NCBI GenBank assembly: GCA_965652565.1
Contig: CBFGWL010000001.1
Coordinates: 39,552 to 103,551 of the forward strand
DNA length: 64,000 nt
DNA from: RSA11 sp965652565
GTDB taxonomy: Bacteria > Actinomycetota > Thermoleophilia > Solirubrobacterales > 70-9
Reading direction: 5' to 3'
The position numbers and the translations under genes were made by a program. The notes under the pieces were generated by a model. It was not told the DNA's origin, made no database searches, and saw only the letters and a list, made by a program, of their open reading frames with translations. This document shows, one piece after another, positions 8,391-16,922 of this stretch (positions within the stretch are counted from its first letter, which is position 1; every line of letters begins with the position of its first letter).

Positions 8391-9086
8391 TCAGCCCGGC
8401 AGCGGGTCGCCTGGCGTCGCAGGCTTGGCGCCCTCGGGTTCGTAGGCGGCGAGGAACGTGCGGACCCCGCTGGCGGCGTCCCGCGCGAGGGCCTCGCGCG
8501 GGGGTATCGACGCAAGGGCGCCGAACATCGAGCGGTCCAGAACGGGCCCCATGACCAGGAAAGCGAACTCCTCGGCCGCACGCTGGTGGTTCGGGGCGTT
8601 CAGACGTCCCTCGGCATGCAGGCGCTCGAACCCGTCGGCGATCGCCGCGATCACCCTGGCCGGGGAGCGCTCGTAGTACTCGGCGGCGAGCTCGGGGAAG
8701 CGGTGCGCCTCGCTGACCATGAGTCGCCGCACCCGCAGGATCGGAGGATCGATCGCCGCCAGGACGAGACGATGAGCGATGGTCAGGAGCGCGGCGTTCA
8801 GATCGTCGTGATCGACGAGGTCGTCCGAAGCGGTGGATGCGAACTCGGCGGCGATCCCCGTGACGCTCAGGGCCACCTCGCGGAAGAGCACCTCCTTGTC
8901 GGCGAAGTTGTTGTAGACGGTGCGCTTCGAGACGCCGGCGCGCGCCGCGATCCCCTCCATCGTCGTGGCGGTGTAGCCGTCTTGGAGAAAGAGCTCGGTG
9001 GCCGCGGACAAAATCGCCGCTCGCGAGCGCAGCACACGTGGATCTATGCGTCGCGGCGCCTTGCCGCTGCCCGCCTCACTCATCAT
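8391..9086 (-). CDS. TetR-family transcriptional regulator
   Basis: DNA-binding repressor of 231 residues. The N-terminal helix-turn-helix reads from AAILSAATELFLQDGY through GVSKRTVYNNFADKEVLF. The C-terminal part is an all-helical ligand and dimer domain. I chose the ATG at 9086 rather than the in-frame start at 9119 because an AGGGAGA Shine-Dalgarno sits just upstream. It is divergent from miaB; a short inverted repeat at 9140-9150 in the shared region is a candidate operator. The regulated gene is unknown. Confidence 0.9.
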   Translation of the reverse strand: MMSEAGSGKAPRRIDPRVLRSRAAILSAATELFLQDGYTATTMEGIAARAGVSKRTVYNNFADKEVLFREVALSVTGIAAEFASTASDDLVDHDDLNAALLTIAHRLVLAAIDPPILRVRRLMVSEAHRFPELAAEYYERSPARVIAAIADGFERLHAEGRLNAPNHQRAAEEFAFLVMGPVLDRSMFGALASIPPREALARDAASGVRTFLAAYEPEGAKPATPGDPLPG

Positions 9087-9139
9087 TTGTTTCTCCCTGA
9101 GACCCAGTCCGGCTTTCACACCGAACTGCTTGGAAAACG

Positions 9140-9150
9140 ATATCCGATAT
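9140..9150. promoter_or_regulatory. Candidate TetR operator half-sites
   Basis: ATATC and GATAT form a perfect inverted repeat with one central base, AT-rich in a GC-rich context. It lies between the divergent TetR and miaB starts. Autoregulation is inferred only from position. Confidence 0.35.
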
Positions 9151-9189
9151 AGGGGCCTTCGGCGCGACCGCAGACGCGCCGTGCCTCGC

Positions 9190-9195
9190 TACCCT
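9190..9195 (+). promoter_or_regulatory. Leaderless -10 box TACCCT for miaB
   Basis: TACCCT lies 6 bases before the ATG at 9202. Confidence 0.6.
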
Positions 9196-9201
9196 GCGCT
9201 C

Positions 9202-10521
9202 ATGCCGCGCTACCACGTCACCACCTTCGGGTGCCAGATGAACGAGCACGACTCCGAGCGCATGCGCGGCATGCTCGAGTCGCTCGGCTACGAGGAGGCC
9301 GCGGAGCGCGCCGAGGCCGACCTGATCCTCTTCAACACCTGCTCGATCCGCGAGTCCGCGGACAACCGCTTCATCGCCCATCTGGGTGAGGCGAAGCGCC
9401 TGAAGTCCGAGGACCCGACCCGCGTGGTGGGCGTCGGCGGCTGCTGGGCGCAATCGGTGAAGGACGAGGTCTTCGAGCGCTTCCCGTTCGTCGACGTCGC
9501 CTTCGGCCCTGGGCAGATCCACAAGCTGGCCGAGTTCCTGACGACCGACTCGATCGGCGCCCAGGGCTACTTCGAGTTCGAGGGCTTCGCGGGGCACCTG
9601 CCGATGAAGCGCGAGCGTGAATACCAGGCCTGGCTGCAGATCTCACAGGGCTGCAACTGCCGCTGCTCGTACTGCATCGTCCCGTCCACCCGCGGGCGGG
9701 AGGTGAGCCGGTCGCACGCGGAGCTGGTCGCCGAGGTCGAGCGTCTCGCAGCCGACGGCGTGCGCGAGGTGACGCTGCTCGGGCAGAACGTGAACAGCTA
9801 CGGGCGCGACCTGCGCGCGCAAGGCAACGCGAGCTTCGCTGAGTTGCTGCGCATGATCGACGCGATCGAGGGCATCGAGCGCATCCGCTACACGAGCCCG
9901 CACCCCAAGGACATGCGCGAGGACGTGATCCGCGCTCACGTCGAGTGCGCCGCCGTGTGCGAGCACATCCACCTGCCGCTGCAGTCGGGCTCCTCGCGAA
10001 TCCTCAAGGCGATGCGCCGCACCTACAACCGCCAGCGCTACCTCGACCGCGTGGCGATGATCCGCGAGCACCTGCCCGACGTCGCGCTCACCACCGACAT
10101 CATCGTCGGCTTCCCCGGCGAGACCGACGCGGACTTCGAGGAGACCCTGGAGGTCGTCGACGAGGTCCGCTTCGACTCCGCCTTCACATTCATCTTTTCG
10201 CCCCGGCGTGGCACGGAGGCGGCGAACCTGCCCGACCAGGTCCCGCATCCGGTGAAGCGCGAGCGCATGGAGCGCCTCGTCGAGATGGTGCAGGCGCACG
10301 CGCGCGAGCGCGCCCAGCGCTTCGTCGGTCGCACCCTCGACGTGCTGGTCGAGGGCCCGAGCCGCACGGACCCCTCGCGCCTGCGCGGCCGCAGCCGCCA
10401 CAACAAGACGGTGAACTTCGACGGCACGGCCGCGCCCGGTGAGATCGTCGACGTGGAGATCACCGGCGCCACTTCGCAGACGCTCACCGGCTCCGAGCGC
10501 CTGCTGAGCCGCATCGGCTGA
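9202..10521 (+). CDS. miaB: tRNA-2-methylthio-N6-dimethylallyladenosine synthase
   Basis: Radical-SAM methylthiotransferase that adds the 2-methylthio group to i6A37 of tRNAs. The 439 residues contain the N-terminal cluster cysteines C11, C47 and C81, the radical-SAM C-x3-C-x2-C at C151/C155/C158 and a C-terminal TRAM domain. The ATG at 9202 is preferred over a longer in-frame start because homology (MPRYHVTTFGCQMN) begins there and a TACCCT box precedes it. miaA, which makes its i6A substrate, follows 21 bases downstream. Confidence 0.97.
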   Translation: MPRYHVTTFGCQMNEHDSERMRGMLESLGYEEAAERAEADLILFNTCSIRESADNRFIAHLGEAKRLKSEDPTRVVGVGGCWAQSVKDEVFERFPFVDVAFGPGQIHKLAEFLTTDSIGAQGYFEFEGFAGHLPMKREREYQAWLQISQGCNCRCSYCIVPSTRGREVSRSHAELVAEVERLAADGVREVTLLGQNVNSYGRDLRAQGNASFAELLRMIDAIEGIERIRYTSPHPKDMREDVIRAHVECAAVCEHIHLPLQSGSSRILKAMRRTYNRQRYLDRVAMIREHLPDVALTTDIIVGFPGETDADFEETLEVVDEVRFDSAFTFIFSPRRGTEAANLPDQVPHPVKRERMERLVEMVQAHARERAQRFVGRTLDVLVEGPSRTDPSRLRGRSRHNKTVNFDGTAAPGEIVDVEITGATSQTLTGSERLLSRIG

Positions 10522-10542
10522 GCCCGAGCGGCGCCGCGGGCC

Positions 10543-11442
10543 GTGGAAGTCATCGCGATCTTCGGGCCGACCGCGGCCGGCAAGACCGGCGTCGCGATCG
10601 AGCTGGCCGAGCTCCTGCGGAAGCGCGGGGAGGACCCCGTCGCCGTCAACTGCGACTCGATCCAGGTGTATGAAGGCCTGGAGATCCTGAGCGGCGCCGC
10701 GACGCCCGACGAAAGGGCGCGGCTCGAGCACCGCCTGCTCGGCTTCGTCGCGCTCGACGGCGAGTTCTCCGCCGGGCGCTACGCACAGCTCGCGCACGCC
10801 GAGGTCGACCAGCTGCTCGCGGAGGGGCGCCGCCCGATCGTCGTGGGGGGTACCGGCCTGTACCTGCGCGCCGCCCTCGCCGAGCTCGAGATGCGCCCGC
10901 AGGTGCCCAGCGAGGTACGCGCGGCCGTCGAGGCCGATCTCGCCGAGCGCGGCGCCGCGGCGCTGCACGCCGAGCTTCCCGACGAGCTGCGCTCGGGAGT
11001 GCACCCAAACGACCGCAAGCGGATCGCGCGACTCACCGAGCTGGTGCGCCTGGGCATCGCGCCGCACGCCTCCAGCGAGGGTCTGTGGACGGAGAACCTG
11101 CGCGTGCCCACGCGCCTATTCGGGGTCACGCTGGAGCGGGACGAGCTCCACGAGCGCATCAACGCGCGCGTGAACGCGATGGTCGAGGCCGGCGCCATCG
11201 AGGAGGTGCGCCGAGCGGATGCGGCCGGCGCTTCCCGTACGGCGCGCGCGGCGATCGGCTTCGAGGAGCTCCTGCGGGGCGACGTGGAGGCGATGCGCTC
11301 CGCCCAGCGCGCCTTCGCCCGCCGTCAGCTCACGTGGATGCGCAAGATGCCGCACGTGGAGTTGATCGATCGCACCGGGCGCGGCGACGCCGACGTCGCG
11401 CGGGACATCCTCGCGCGCCTCGATTCCGCGCCCGACAGCTAG
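10543..11442 (+). CDS. miaA: tRNA dimethylallyltransferase
   Basis: Transfers the dimethylallyl group to N6 of A37 in tRNAs reading UNN codons, the step before MiaB. The P-loop GPTAAGKT is at 8-15, followed by NCDSIQVYEGL, GGTGLYLRAAL and the C-terminal GFEELLRGD region. The 299 residues are typical. The start is a GTG 21 bases after the miaB stop, so the two form one operon; dapF follows 12 bases later. Confidence 0.97.
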   Translation: MEVIAIFGPTAAGKTGVAIELAELLRKRGEDPVAVNCDSIQVYEGLEILSGAATPDERARLEHRLLGFVALDGEFSAGRYAQLAHAEVDQLLAEGRRPIVVGGTGLYLRAALAELEMRPQVPSEVRAAVEADLAERGAAALHAELPDELRSGVHPNDRKRIARLTELVRLGIAPHASSEGLWTENLRVPTRLFGVTLERDELHERINARVNAMVEAGAIEEVRRADAAGASRTARAAIGFEELLRGDVEAMRSAQRAFARRQLTWMRKMPHVELIDRTGRGDADVARDILARLDSAPDS

Positions 11443-11454
11443 GCTCCCCGGCCG

Positions 11455-12297
11455 ATGCGATTCGAGAAGTGGCAGGCCCTGGGCAACGACTACATCGTGA
11501 TCGAGGCGCGTGAGCTGCCCTGGGAGCTCACCGCGGAGCGCATCCGGCGCATCTGCGAGCCGCACTTCGGCGTGGGCTCCGACGGCATCCTCCTGCTCAG
11601 CGACCCGCCGGCGGACGAGTACGTCGCCGAGCTGCGCATCTTCAACCCGGACGGCTCCGAAGCCGAGCTCTCCGGCAACGGCGCCCGTGAAGCCGTGCTG
11701 TATCTGCGCGCCGCCGGCTGGACGGACGAGGACACGTTCTCGGTCATCACCAAGGCAGGCCCGGTGACGCCGACGATCACCGCACCGGGCACGGTGTCGA
11801 TGGCGATCGGCCGCGCGCGCACGAGCTCGCCCGACTACCCAAGCGGGCCCGAGGACGGCACCGGCACGCTCACCGCCGGCGGCCGCGAGTGGCGCTTTCA
11901 GCACGTGAACGTCGGCAACCCGCAGTGCGCGATCGACGCCGGCGACGAGGTCGAGGACCTGGACCTGGCCGCGCTCGGCCCGGACATCGAGGGCAACACC
12001 GAGCTCTTCCCGAATCGCACCAACGTCTCATTCATCCGCGTCGAGGGCTCCACGGTCCGGGCGCGGATCTTCGAGCGCGGGGTGGGGGAGACGCTCTCGT
12101 CCGGCACGGGCGCGAGCGGCGCCGCCGTCGCCGCTTATCTGCGCGGCGCCCCGAGCCCGATCACGGTCAAGCTGGACGGCGGCGAGCTGCGGGTGGAGAT
12201 CACGCCCGAGCTGGACGTGACGCTTACGGGCACCGCCAACCGTGTCTATCGCGGCGAGCTCGACGCGGAGTTCGTCGAGGAGCTCGCGAGCGAGTAG
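11455..12297 (+). CDS. dapF: Diaminopimelate epimerase-like protein lacking both catalytic cysteines
   Basis: The 280 residues align along the whole length of DapF, which interconverts LL- and meso-diaminopimelate. The fold motifs are kept: KWQALGNDY at the N terminus, RIFNPDGSEA, NVGNPQCA, FPNRTNVSF and ERGVGETL. The catalytic cysteines are not kept. The first motif is LSGNGAREA, with E79 at the usual first catalytic Cys and S73 at the neighbouring Cys. The second is SSGTGAS, with S216 at the second catalytic Cys. Only two cysteines (C34, C158) remain in the protein. The codons are unambiguous (CGT GAA GCC and TCG TCC GGC). It is co-directional with miaA and with dapL. The family is certain; activity is not. 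Confidence 0.85.
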   Translation: MRFEKWQALGNDYIVIEARELPWELTAERIRRICEPHFGVGSDGILLLSDPPADEYVAELRIFNPDGSEAELSGNGAREAVLYLRAAGWTDEDTFSVITKAGPVTPTITAPGTVSMAIGRARTSSPDYPSGPEDGTGTLTAGGREWRFQHVNVGNPQCAIDAGDEVEDLDLAALGPDIEGNTELFPNRTNVSFIRVEGSTVRARIFERGVGETLSSGTGASGAAVAAYLRGAPSPITVKLDGGELRVEITPELDVTLTGTANRVYRGELDAEFVEELASE

Positions 12298-12338
12298 CCC
12301 AGTAGCTCGGGCCGCCGGTTGTCTCGGCGCCCGGTTGT

Positions 12339-12344
12339 TAGATT
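12339..12344 (+). promoter_or_regulatory. Leaderless -10 box TAGATT for dapL
   Basis: TAGATT lies 10 bases before the ATG at 12355. Confidence 0.5.
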
Positions 12345-12354
12345 CCTCGCCCGC

Positions 12355-13533
12355 ATGGCTGCCACTGATCCATCGAAGCGCCTCGAGGCGATGCCGCCGT
12401 ACATGTTCGCCGAGCTCGAGCGGCGGATCGCCGACAAGAAGGCCCAGGGAATTGACGTGATCTCGCTCGGCATCGGCGATCCGGACCAGCCGACCTACCC
12501 GCATATCGTCGAGGCGATGCAGCGGGCCGTCGCGGACCCCGGCACGCACCAGTACCCCTCGAACCGCGGCCGCGCCGAGTTCCGCGAGGCCTTCGCGCGC
12601 TTCTACGACCGCCGCTTCGGCGTCGAGATCGACCCCGAGAGCGAGGTCATCCCGGCGATCGGCGCGAAGGAGTGCATCTACAACCTCTGCTTCGCGTTCC
12701 TGGACCCCGGCGACGTGGCGCTCGCCGCCGATCCCGGCTACCCCGTCTACACGGGCGGGCCGATCCTCGCCGGCGCAGAGCCCGTCGTGCTGCCGCTCGT
12801 GCCCGAGCTCGGCTTCGTGCCCGACCTGGACGCGATCGACCCGATGGCGCTCAGCAAGGCGCGTCTGCTCTTCCTCAACTACCCGAACAACCCGACGGGC
12901 GCGGTGGTGCCGGACGGCTTCTTCGAGCGCGTCGTCGAGCTCGCCCGCGAGCACGAGCTGCTCGTCGTGCACGACAACGCCTACTCCGAGACGACCTACG
13001 ACGGCTACGTCGCCCCGAGCTTCCTCGCGACGCCCGGAGCGAAGGAAGTGGGCGTCGAGGTCTTCTCGCTGTCCAAGGGCTTCAACATGACCGGCTGGCG
13101 CTGCGCCGCGATCCTCGGCAACGCCGACGCGATCCAGACCTACTGGCGCCTCAAGACCAACGTCGACTCGGGCCTGTTCGAGGCCGTGCAGCTCGCCGGC
13201 GTCGCCGCCCTCGACGCGCCCCGCGACTCGATCGACGAGATGAACGCCGTGTATCAGCGCCGCCGCGACCTCGTCGTGGGCGCGCTGCGCGACATCGGCG
13301 TCGACGTCGAGCCGCCGAAGGGCACGATCTACGTCTGGGCGCCCGTGCCTGAGGGCCACACCTCGACGAGCTTCGTCGAGCAGGTGCTCGAGGAGGCCGC
13401 CGTCGTGATCTCGCCCGGTTCGATGTACGGGCCCTCCGGCGAAGGCTTCTTCCGCATCTCGCTGACCACTCCCGATGAGCGCATCACGGAGGCGGTCGAG
13501 CGTATGCGCGAGCACGTCAAGCCCGCGGGGTAG
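12355..13533 (+). CDS. dapL: LL-diaminopimelate aminotransferase-like PLP enzyme
   Basis: Fold-type I aminotransferase of 392 residues. The start of the family reads ISLGIGDPDQPTYPHIVEA, then YPSNRGRAEFREA, NYPNNPTGA (175-183) and the PLP lysine K241 in SLSKGFNMTGWR. This pattern is that of the DapL aminotransferases that make LL-diaminopimelate directly from tetrahydrodipicolinate. The position next to dapF supports that role. A broader aspartate-family aminotransferase is the alternative. The internal ATG at 12355 is chosen because of the TAGATT box and the homology start. Confidence 0.8.
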   Translation: MAATDPSKRLEAMPPYMFAELERRIADKKAQGIDVISLGIGDPDQPTYPHIVEAMQRAVADPGTHQYPSNRGRAEFREAFARFYDRRFGVEIDPESEVIPAIGAKECIYNLCFAFLDPGDVALAADPGYPVYTGGPILAGAEPVVLPLVPELGFVPDLDAIDPMALSKARLLFLNYPNNPTGAVVPDGFFERVVELAREHELLVVHDNAYSETTYDGYVAPSFLATPGAKEVGVEVFSLSKGFNMTGWRCAAILGNADAIQTYWRLKTNVDSGLFEAVQLAGVAALDAPRDSIDEMNAVYQRRRDLVVGALRDIGVDVEPPKGTIYVWAPVPEGHTSTSFVEQVLEEAAVVISPGSMYGPSGEGFFRISLTTPDERITEAVERMREHVKPAG

Positions 13534-13567
13534 GCGAACGCAGCCGAAAAGCCGACCCCGGATCGGT

Positions 13568-13573
13568 TAGGTT
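13568..13573 (+). promoter_or_regulatory. Leaderless -10 box TAGGTT
   Basis: TAGGTT lies 6 bases before the GTG at 13580. Confidence 0.6.
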
Positions 13574-13579
13574 CGGGGC

Positions 13580-14947
13580 GTGGACGAGATGGGCGAGCTC
13601 CCGGCGCGCTACGGCGGGCGCTTCTTCGTCGACGGCGTCCCCGACGCCCGCTTTCCCGACGACGGGATGAGCGCGCGCGACGCCTACGAGCTGATCGACG
13701 AGGAGATGGCGCTCGACGGCGACCCGGCGCGCAACCTCGCGACCTTCGTCACCACGTGGATGGAGCCGGAGGCGAAGCGGCTCGTCGCCGACAACCTGCA
13801 CCGCAACTTCATCGATCACGCCGAGTACCCGCGCACGGCTGAGATCGAGCGCCGCTGCATCCGCATGCTCGGCGACCTCTTCCACGTGCCCGGGGAGGCG
13901 CGCGGCGCGCGTTGCCAGGGATCCTCGGAGGCCGTGATGCTCGGCGGCCTGGCCGCCAAGTGGCGCTGGCGCAAGCGCCGCGAGGCGGCGGGCGAGGACA
14001 CCGCTCGCCCGAACCTGATCTACGGGCGCGACGTCCACGTCGTCTGGGACAAGCTCTGCCGCTACTTCGACATCGAGCCGCGCACGATCCCGATGCGCGA
14101 GGGCAAGTACACCTTCGGCCCCGAGGACGTCGAGCCGCTCGTCGACGAGAACACGATCGGCGTGGTCTGCGTGCTCGGCACCACCTTCACGGGGCAGGCC
14201 GACGACGTGGTGGGAATCGACGCGCTGCTGCGCCGCCTGCGCGAGGAGCGAGGCCTGGAGGTGCCCATCCACGTCGACGCGGCCAGCGGCGGCTTCGTCT
14301 GGCCGTTCCTGCATCCCGACGTGCCCTGGGACTTCCGGCTCGAGACCGTGCGCTCGATCAACGTCTCGGGCCACAAATTCGGCATGGTGTATCCGGGCAT
14401 CGGCTGGCTCGTCTTCCGGGAGCCGGACGATCTTCCCGAGGACCTCGTCTTCTACGAGAACTACCTCGGCAAGACCGACGCGACCTTCACGCTCAACTTC
14501 TCGACCGGCTCGGCGATGGTCCTCGCCCAGTACTACAACTTCTGCCGCTTCGGGCGCAGCGGCTACCGCTCGATCATCCAGGCGATGGACCGCAACGCGC
14601 GCTTCCTCGGCGAGGGGATCGCGCGCACGGGGCGCTTCGAGCTGGTCGGCGACGGCCCGCGCCTGCCGCTGGTCTGTTTCCGGCTTGCCGACCGGGAGGC
14701 GAAGTACGACGAGTTCGACCTCGCGAGCCAGCTCGCCGCCGAGCGCGGCTGGATGGTGCCGGCGTACACGCTGCCCCCGGACGCCGATCACGTGACCGTG
14801 ATGCGAGCGCTCGTCAAGGAGAACGTCCCGCACGCGGCCGCCGAGCTGCTCATCGAGGACCTCGAGGCGGCCGCCGGGACCCTCGACCGCAAGGGCGGCC
14901 TCGACGAGCGCGAGCGCCAGCGCGGCCGGCGCGGGCCCGGCTACTGA
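13580..14947 (+). CDS. gad: Glutamate decarboxylase (PLP-dependent)
   Basis: Group II PLP decarboxylase that converts glutamate to GABA and CO2 and consumes a proton, often in acid tolerance. The 455 residues show the GadB-type pattern: AEYPRTAEIERRC, QGSSEAVMLGGLA, HVDAASGGFVWPF and the PLP lysine K266 in NVSGHKFGMVYPG. The tail is Arg/Gly-rich. No glutamate/GABA antiporter is next to it. Its 3' end overlaps the convergent SDR gene by 7 bases. Confidence 0.93.
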   Translation: MDEMGELPARYGGRFFVDGVPDARFPDDGMSARDAYELIDEEMALDGDPARNLATFVTTWMEPEAKRLVADNLHRNFIDHAEYPRTAEIERRCIRMLGDLFHVPGEARGARCQGSSEAVMLGGLAAKWRWRKRREAAGEDTARPNLIYGRDVHVVWDKLCRYFDIEPRTIPMREGKYTFGPEDVEPLVDENTIGVVCVLGTTFTGQADDVVGIDALLRRLREERGLEVPIHVDAASGGFVWPFLHPDVPWDFRLETVRSINVSGHKFGMVYPGIGWLVFREPDDLPEDLVFYENYLGKTDATFTLNFSTGSAMVLAQYYNFCRFGRSGYRSIIQAMDRNARFLGEGIARTGRFELVGDGPRLPLVCFRLADREAKYDEFDLASQLAAERGWMVPAYTLPPDADHVTVMRALVKENVPHAAAELLIEDLEAAAGTLDRKGGLDERERQRGRRGPGY

Positions 14948-15921
14948 GCAGCGGCGCCCTCGGCGAGCGTCTCGCGCAGGCCCTCGTCGAGCGAGCGCGG
15001 GGAGTAGTCAAGCTCCCGCACGGCGCGCTCGTGCGAGCCCCAGAAGGTCACGCCGTCGGCCGAGGCGATCAGCTCGCGCAGGTTCGGAGGCTGGCCCATG
15101 AGCTTGCCGACCAGCGGACCGATCGGGGTCGCGGCCTTGATCAGCGGGGTGGGGATCGTAAACCGGGGCGGCTTGCGGCCGGTGATGCGAGCCACCGTCG
15201 AGATCACTTCCCGCATGCGGGTGATCTCCCCGCCGAGCACGTAGGAGCGGCCGACCTCGCCGCGATCGAGTGCGAGCAGGATGCCCTCCGCGACGTCCTC
15301 CACGTAGGTCATGTTGAAACCGACATCGGGGAAGGGCAGGGCGGGCAGCCTGCCCTTGACGAAGTCGTCGATCTGCTTGCCGATCGCGGAGTGGTCGCCC
15401 GGGCCGTAGACCGTGCCCGGCTGGACGATCACGCACGGCAGGCCCTCGGCGATCATCCGCTTGGCGATGCGATGCGCCTCTACCTTCGTCCGCTCGTAAT
15501 AGGAGGTGTAGCGCTCGCCGGGATGTTCATAGCTTTCGTCGACGACCTGGCCGGCGGTGTCGCCGAAGACCGCGATGGTCGAGACGTACAAAACGCGCGG
15601 GACGCCGGCGTCGAGCGCGGCGCCCAGGGCGTTCTCAGTGCCGACGACATTCGTCTCGTACATCGCCTGACGCTCGCTCCTGGGGATGCCGACCTTGTAG
15701 ATCGCGGCGGCGTGGATGACGGCGTCGCAGCCCCCCATCGCCGCGGCCAGCGCCGCGCGGTCGGAGAGATCGCCCTGGTGCAGCTGGGCGCCGAGCTCGC
15801 TCAGCTTCCCGGCGCGGGCGGGGTCGCGCACGAGCGCGACGACATCGTCGCCGCGTTCGCGCAGCTTGCGAGCTACGCGCCCCCCGATGAACCCGGTGCC
15901 GCCGGTCAAGAAGACCTTCAC
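14941..15921 (-). CDS. NAD-dependent epimerase/dehydratase (extended SDR)
   Basis: Rossmann-fold enzyme of 326 residues. TGGTGFIG (6-13) binds NAD(P); S114, Y142 and K146 form the SDR catalytic set (YYERTK). The pattern resembles dihydroflavonol 4-reductase and hopanoid-associated sugar epimerase (HpnA) proteins; the substrate is unknown. The GTG at 15921 is preferred to upstream starts because the Rossmann strand begins at once (VKVFLTGGTG) and a TACGCT box ends 6 bases before it. Confidence 0.9.
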   Translation of the reverse strand: MKVFLTGGTGFIGGRVARKLRERGDDVVALVRDPARAGKLSELGAQLHQGDLSDRAALAAAMGGCDAVIHAAAIYKVGIPRSERQAMYETNVVGTENALGAALDAGVPRVLYVSTIAVFGDTAGQVVDESYEHPGERYTSYYERTKVEAHRIAKRMIAEGLPCVIVQPGTVYGPGDHSAIGKQIDDFVKGRLPALPFPDVGFNMTYVEDVAEGILLALDRGEVGRSYVLGGEITRMREVISTVARITGRKPPRFTIPTPLIKAATPIGPLVGKLMGQPPNLRELIASADGVTFWGSHERAVRELDYSPRSLDEGLRETLAEGAAAQ

Positions 15922-15927
15922 GGGCTC

Positions 15928-15933
15928 AGCGTA
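15928..15933 (-). promoter_or_regulatory. Leaderless -10 box TACGCT
   Basis: The minus-strand TACGCT lies 6 bases before the GTG at 15921. Confidence 0.55.
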
Positions 15934-15978
15934 AAGCTTGGCCGGCGCCGACGGCGACGGTTCGTCAAGCTGTGCGGG

Positions 15979-16902
15979 GTGCACGGCGGAGGGCACACCC
16001 GGTCGCGCGCTCGCGCGACGCGATGCCGGCTTGCGCTCGCCACGGCGGCGCTGGTGTCGCTCGCGCTGGCCACCCCCGCGGCGACGGCCGACGCCCCGCC
16101 GCTCGCCGAGGCGGAGAGCTGGGCGTTTGCCATCGGCGACGGCATGCTCGCGGGAGACGCGGATCGGGTCGCCGGCCGCCTGGGCGACTTCGACCTGGTG
16201 GTCGTGGACGGCGAGCTGGCGACCCGCCGCGAGATCGCCGCCCTGCGCGCGCGGGACACCATCGTGCTCGGCTACTTGAGCGTCGGCACGATCGAGAGCT
16301 ACCGCGGCTGGTATGGGCGCCTCAAGCCGTTCCGGCTCAAGCGCTGGCACGACTGGGACGGAGAGTGGTTCGCCGACACGTCGAAGCCCGCGTACCGCAA
16401 GCTGATCGCCAAACGGATCGCGCCGCGGATCGTCCGCAAAGGCTTCGACGGGCTCTTCCTCGACATGGTCGACATGATCGAGATGCGCCGCCACCGCGCC
16501 CAGCGCCCGGGGATGCGCAAGCTCGTGCGCCGGCTGGCCCGCCTCGTGCACAGGCGCGAGCGACTGCTCTTCGCGCAGAACGGTGCCTGGGGGATGCAGC
16601 GGTTCGGCATCGCCCGCTACCTCGACGGCTGGAACCGCGAGGACATCACCTGGACCTACGACTTCGACCGCCGCCGCTACGTGCGGCAGAGGCCGCCGGC
16701 CGTTCGGCGCGCGAAGCGGGAGCTGCGGCGGATGGCCGCCCGCGGGATCTTCGTCACGGCGACCGACTACACCAGGCGCCGGAACAAGGCCGCCGCCCGC
16801 AGATCGATCGCGAACGCGTGCTCCGCCGGCGCGCTCCCGTACGTCTCGAACCTCGGGCTCACCGTGAGGCGCCTGCCCGACCCACCGTTTCGCTGCCCCT
16901 AG
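15979..16902 (+). CDS. Secreted GH114-like (TM1410 family) glycosidase
   Basis: A 307-residue protein with a basic-hydrophobic signal peptide (about 13-35, ending near ATADAPP). The mature part matches the endo-alpha-1,4-polygalactosaminidase-like barrel: LGYLSVGTIESYR, WFADTSKPAYRKLI, FDGLFLDMVDMIE and LFAQNG, with acidic residues in the FLDMVD strand as probable catalytic groups. The only in-frame initiator before the signal peptide is the GTG at 15979. It is divergent from the SDR gene and followed 20 bases later by hflX. The role is inferred as surface polysaccharide breakdown. Confidence 0.75.
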   Translation: MHGGGHTRSRARATRCRLALATAALVSLALATPAATADAPPLAEAESWAFAIGDGMLAGDADRVAGRLGDFDLVVVDGELATRREIAALRARDTIVLGYLSVGTIESYRGWYGRLKPFRLKRWHDWDGEWFADTSKPAYRKLIAKRIAPRIVRKGFDGLFLDMVDMIEMRRHRAQRPGMRKLVRRLARLVHRRERLLFAQNGAWGMQRFGIARYLDGWNREDITWTYDFDRRRYVRQRPPAVRRAKRELRRMAARGIFVTATDYTRRRNKAAARRSIANACSAGALPYVSNLGLTVRRLPDPPFRCP

Positions 16903-16908
16903 CGCGCG

Positions 16909-16914
16909 TACAAT
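16909..16914 (+). promoter_or_regulatory. Leaderless -10 box TACAAT for hflX
   Basis: TACAAT lies 8 bases before the GTG at 16923, within the 20-base gap after the previous stop. Confidence 0.65.
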
Positions 16915-16922
16915 CCAAAGCA

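Noticed and set aside
13912..16902. Single 996-codon plus-strand gene
   Set aside because: Only its last 307 codons (the GH114-like protein from 15979) carry signal peptide and family motifs. The rest is antisense to the SDR gene or out of frame in gad.
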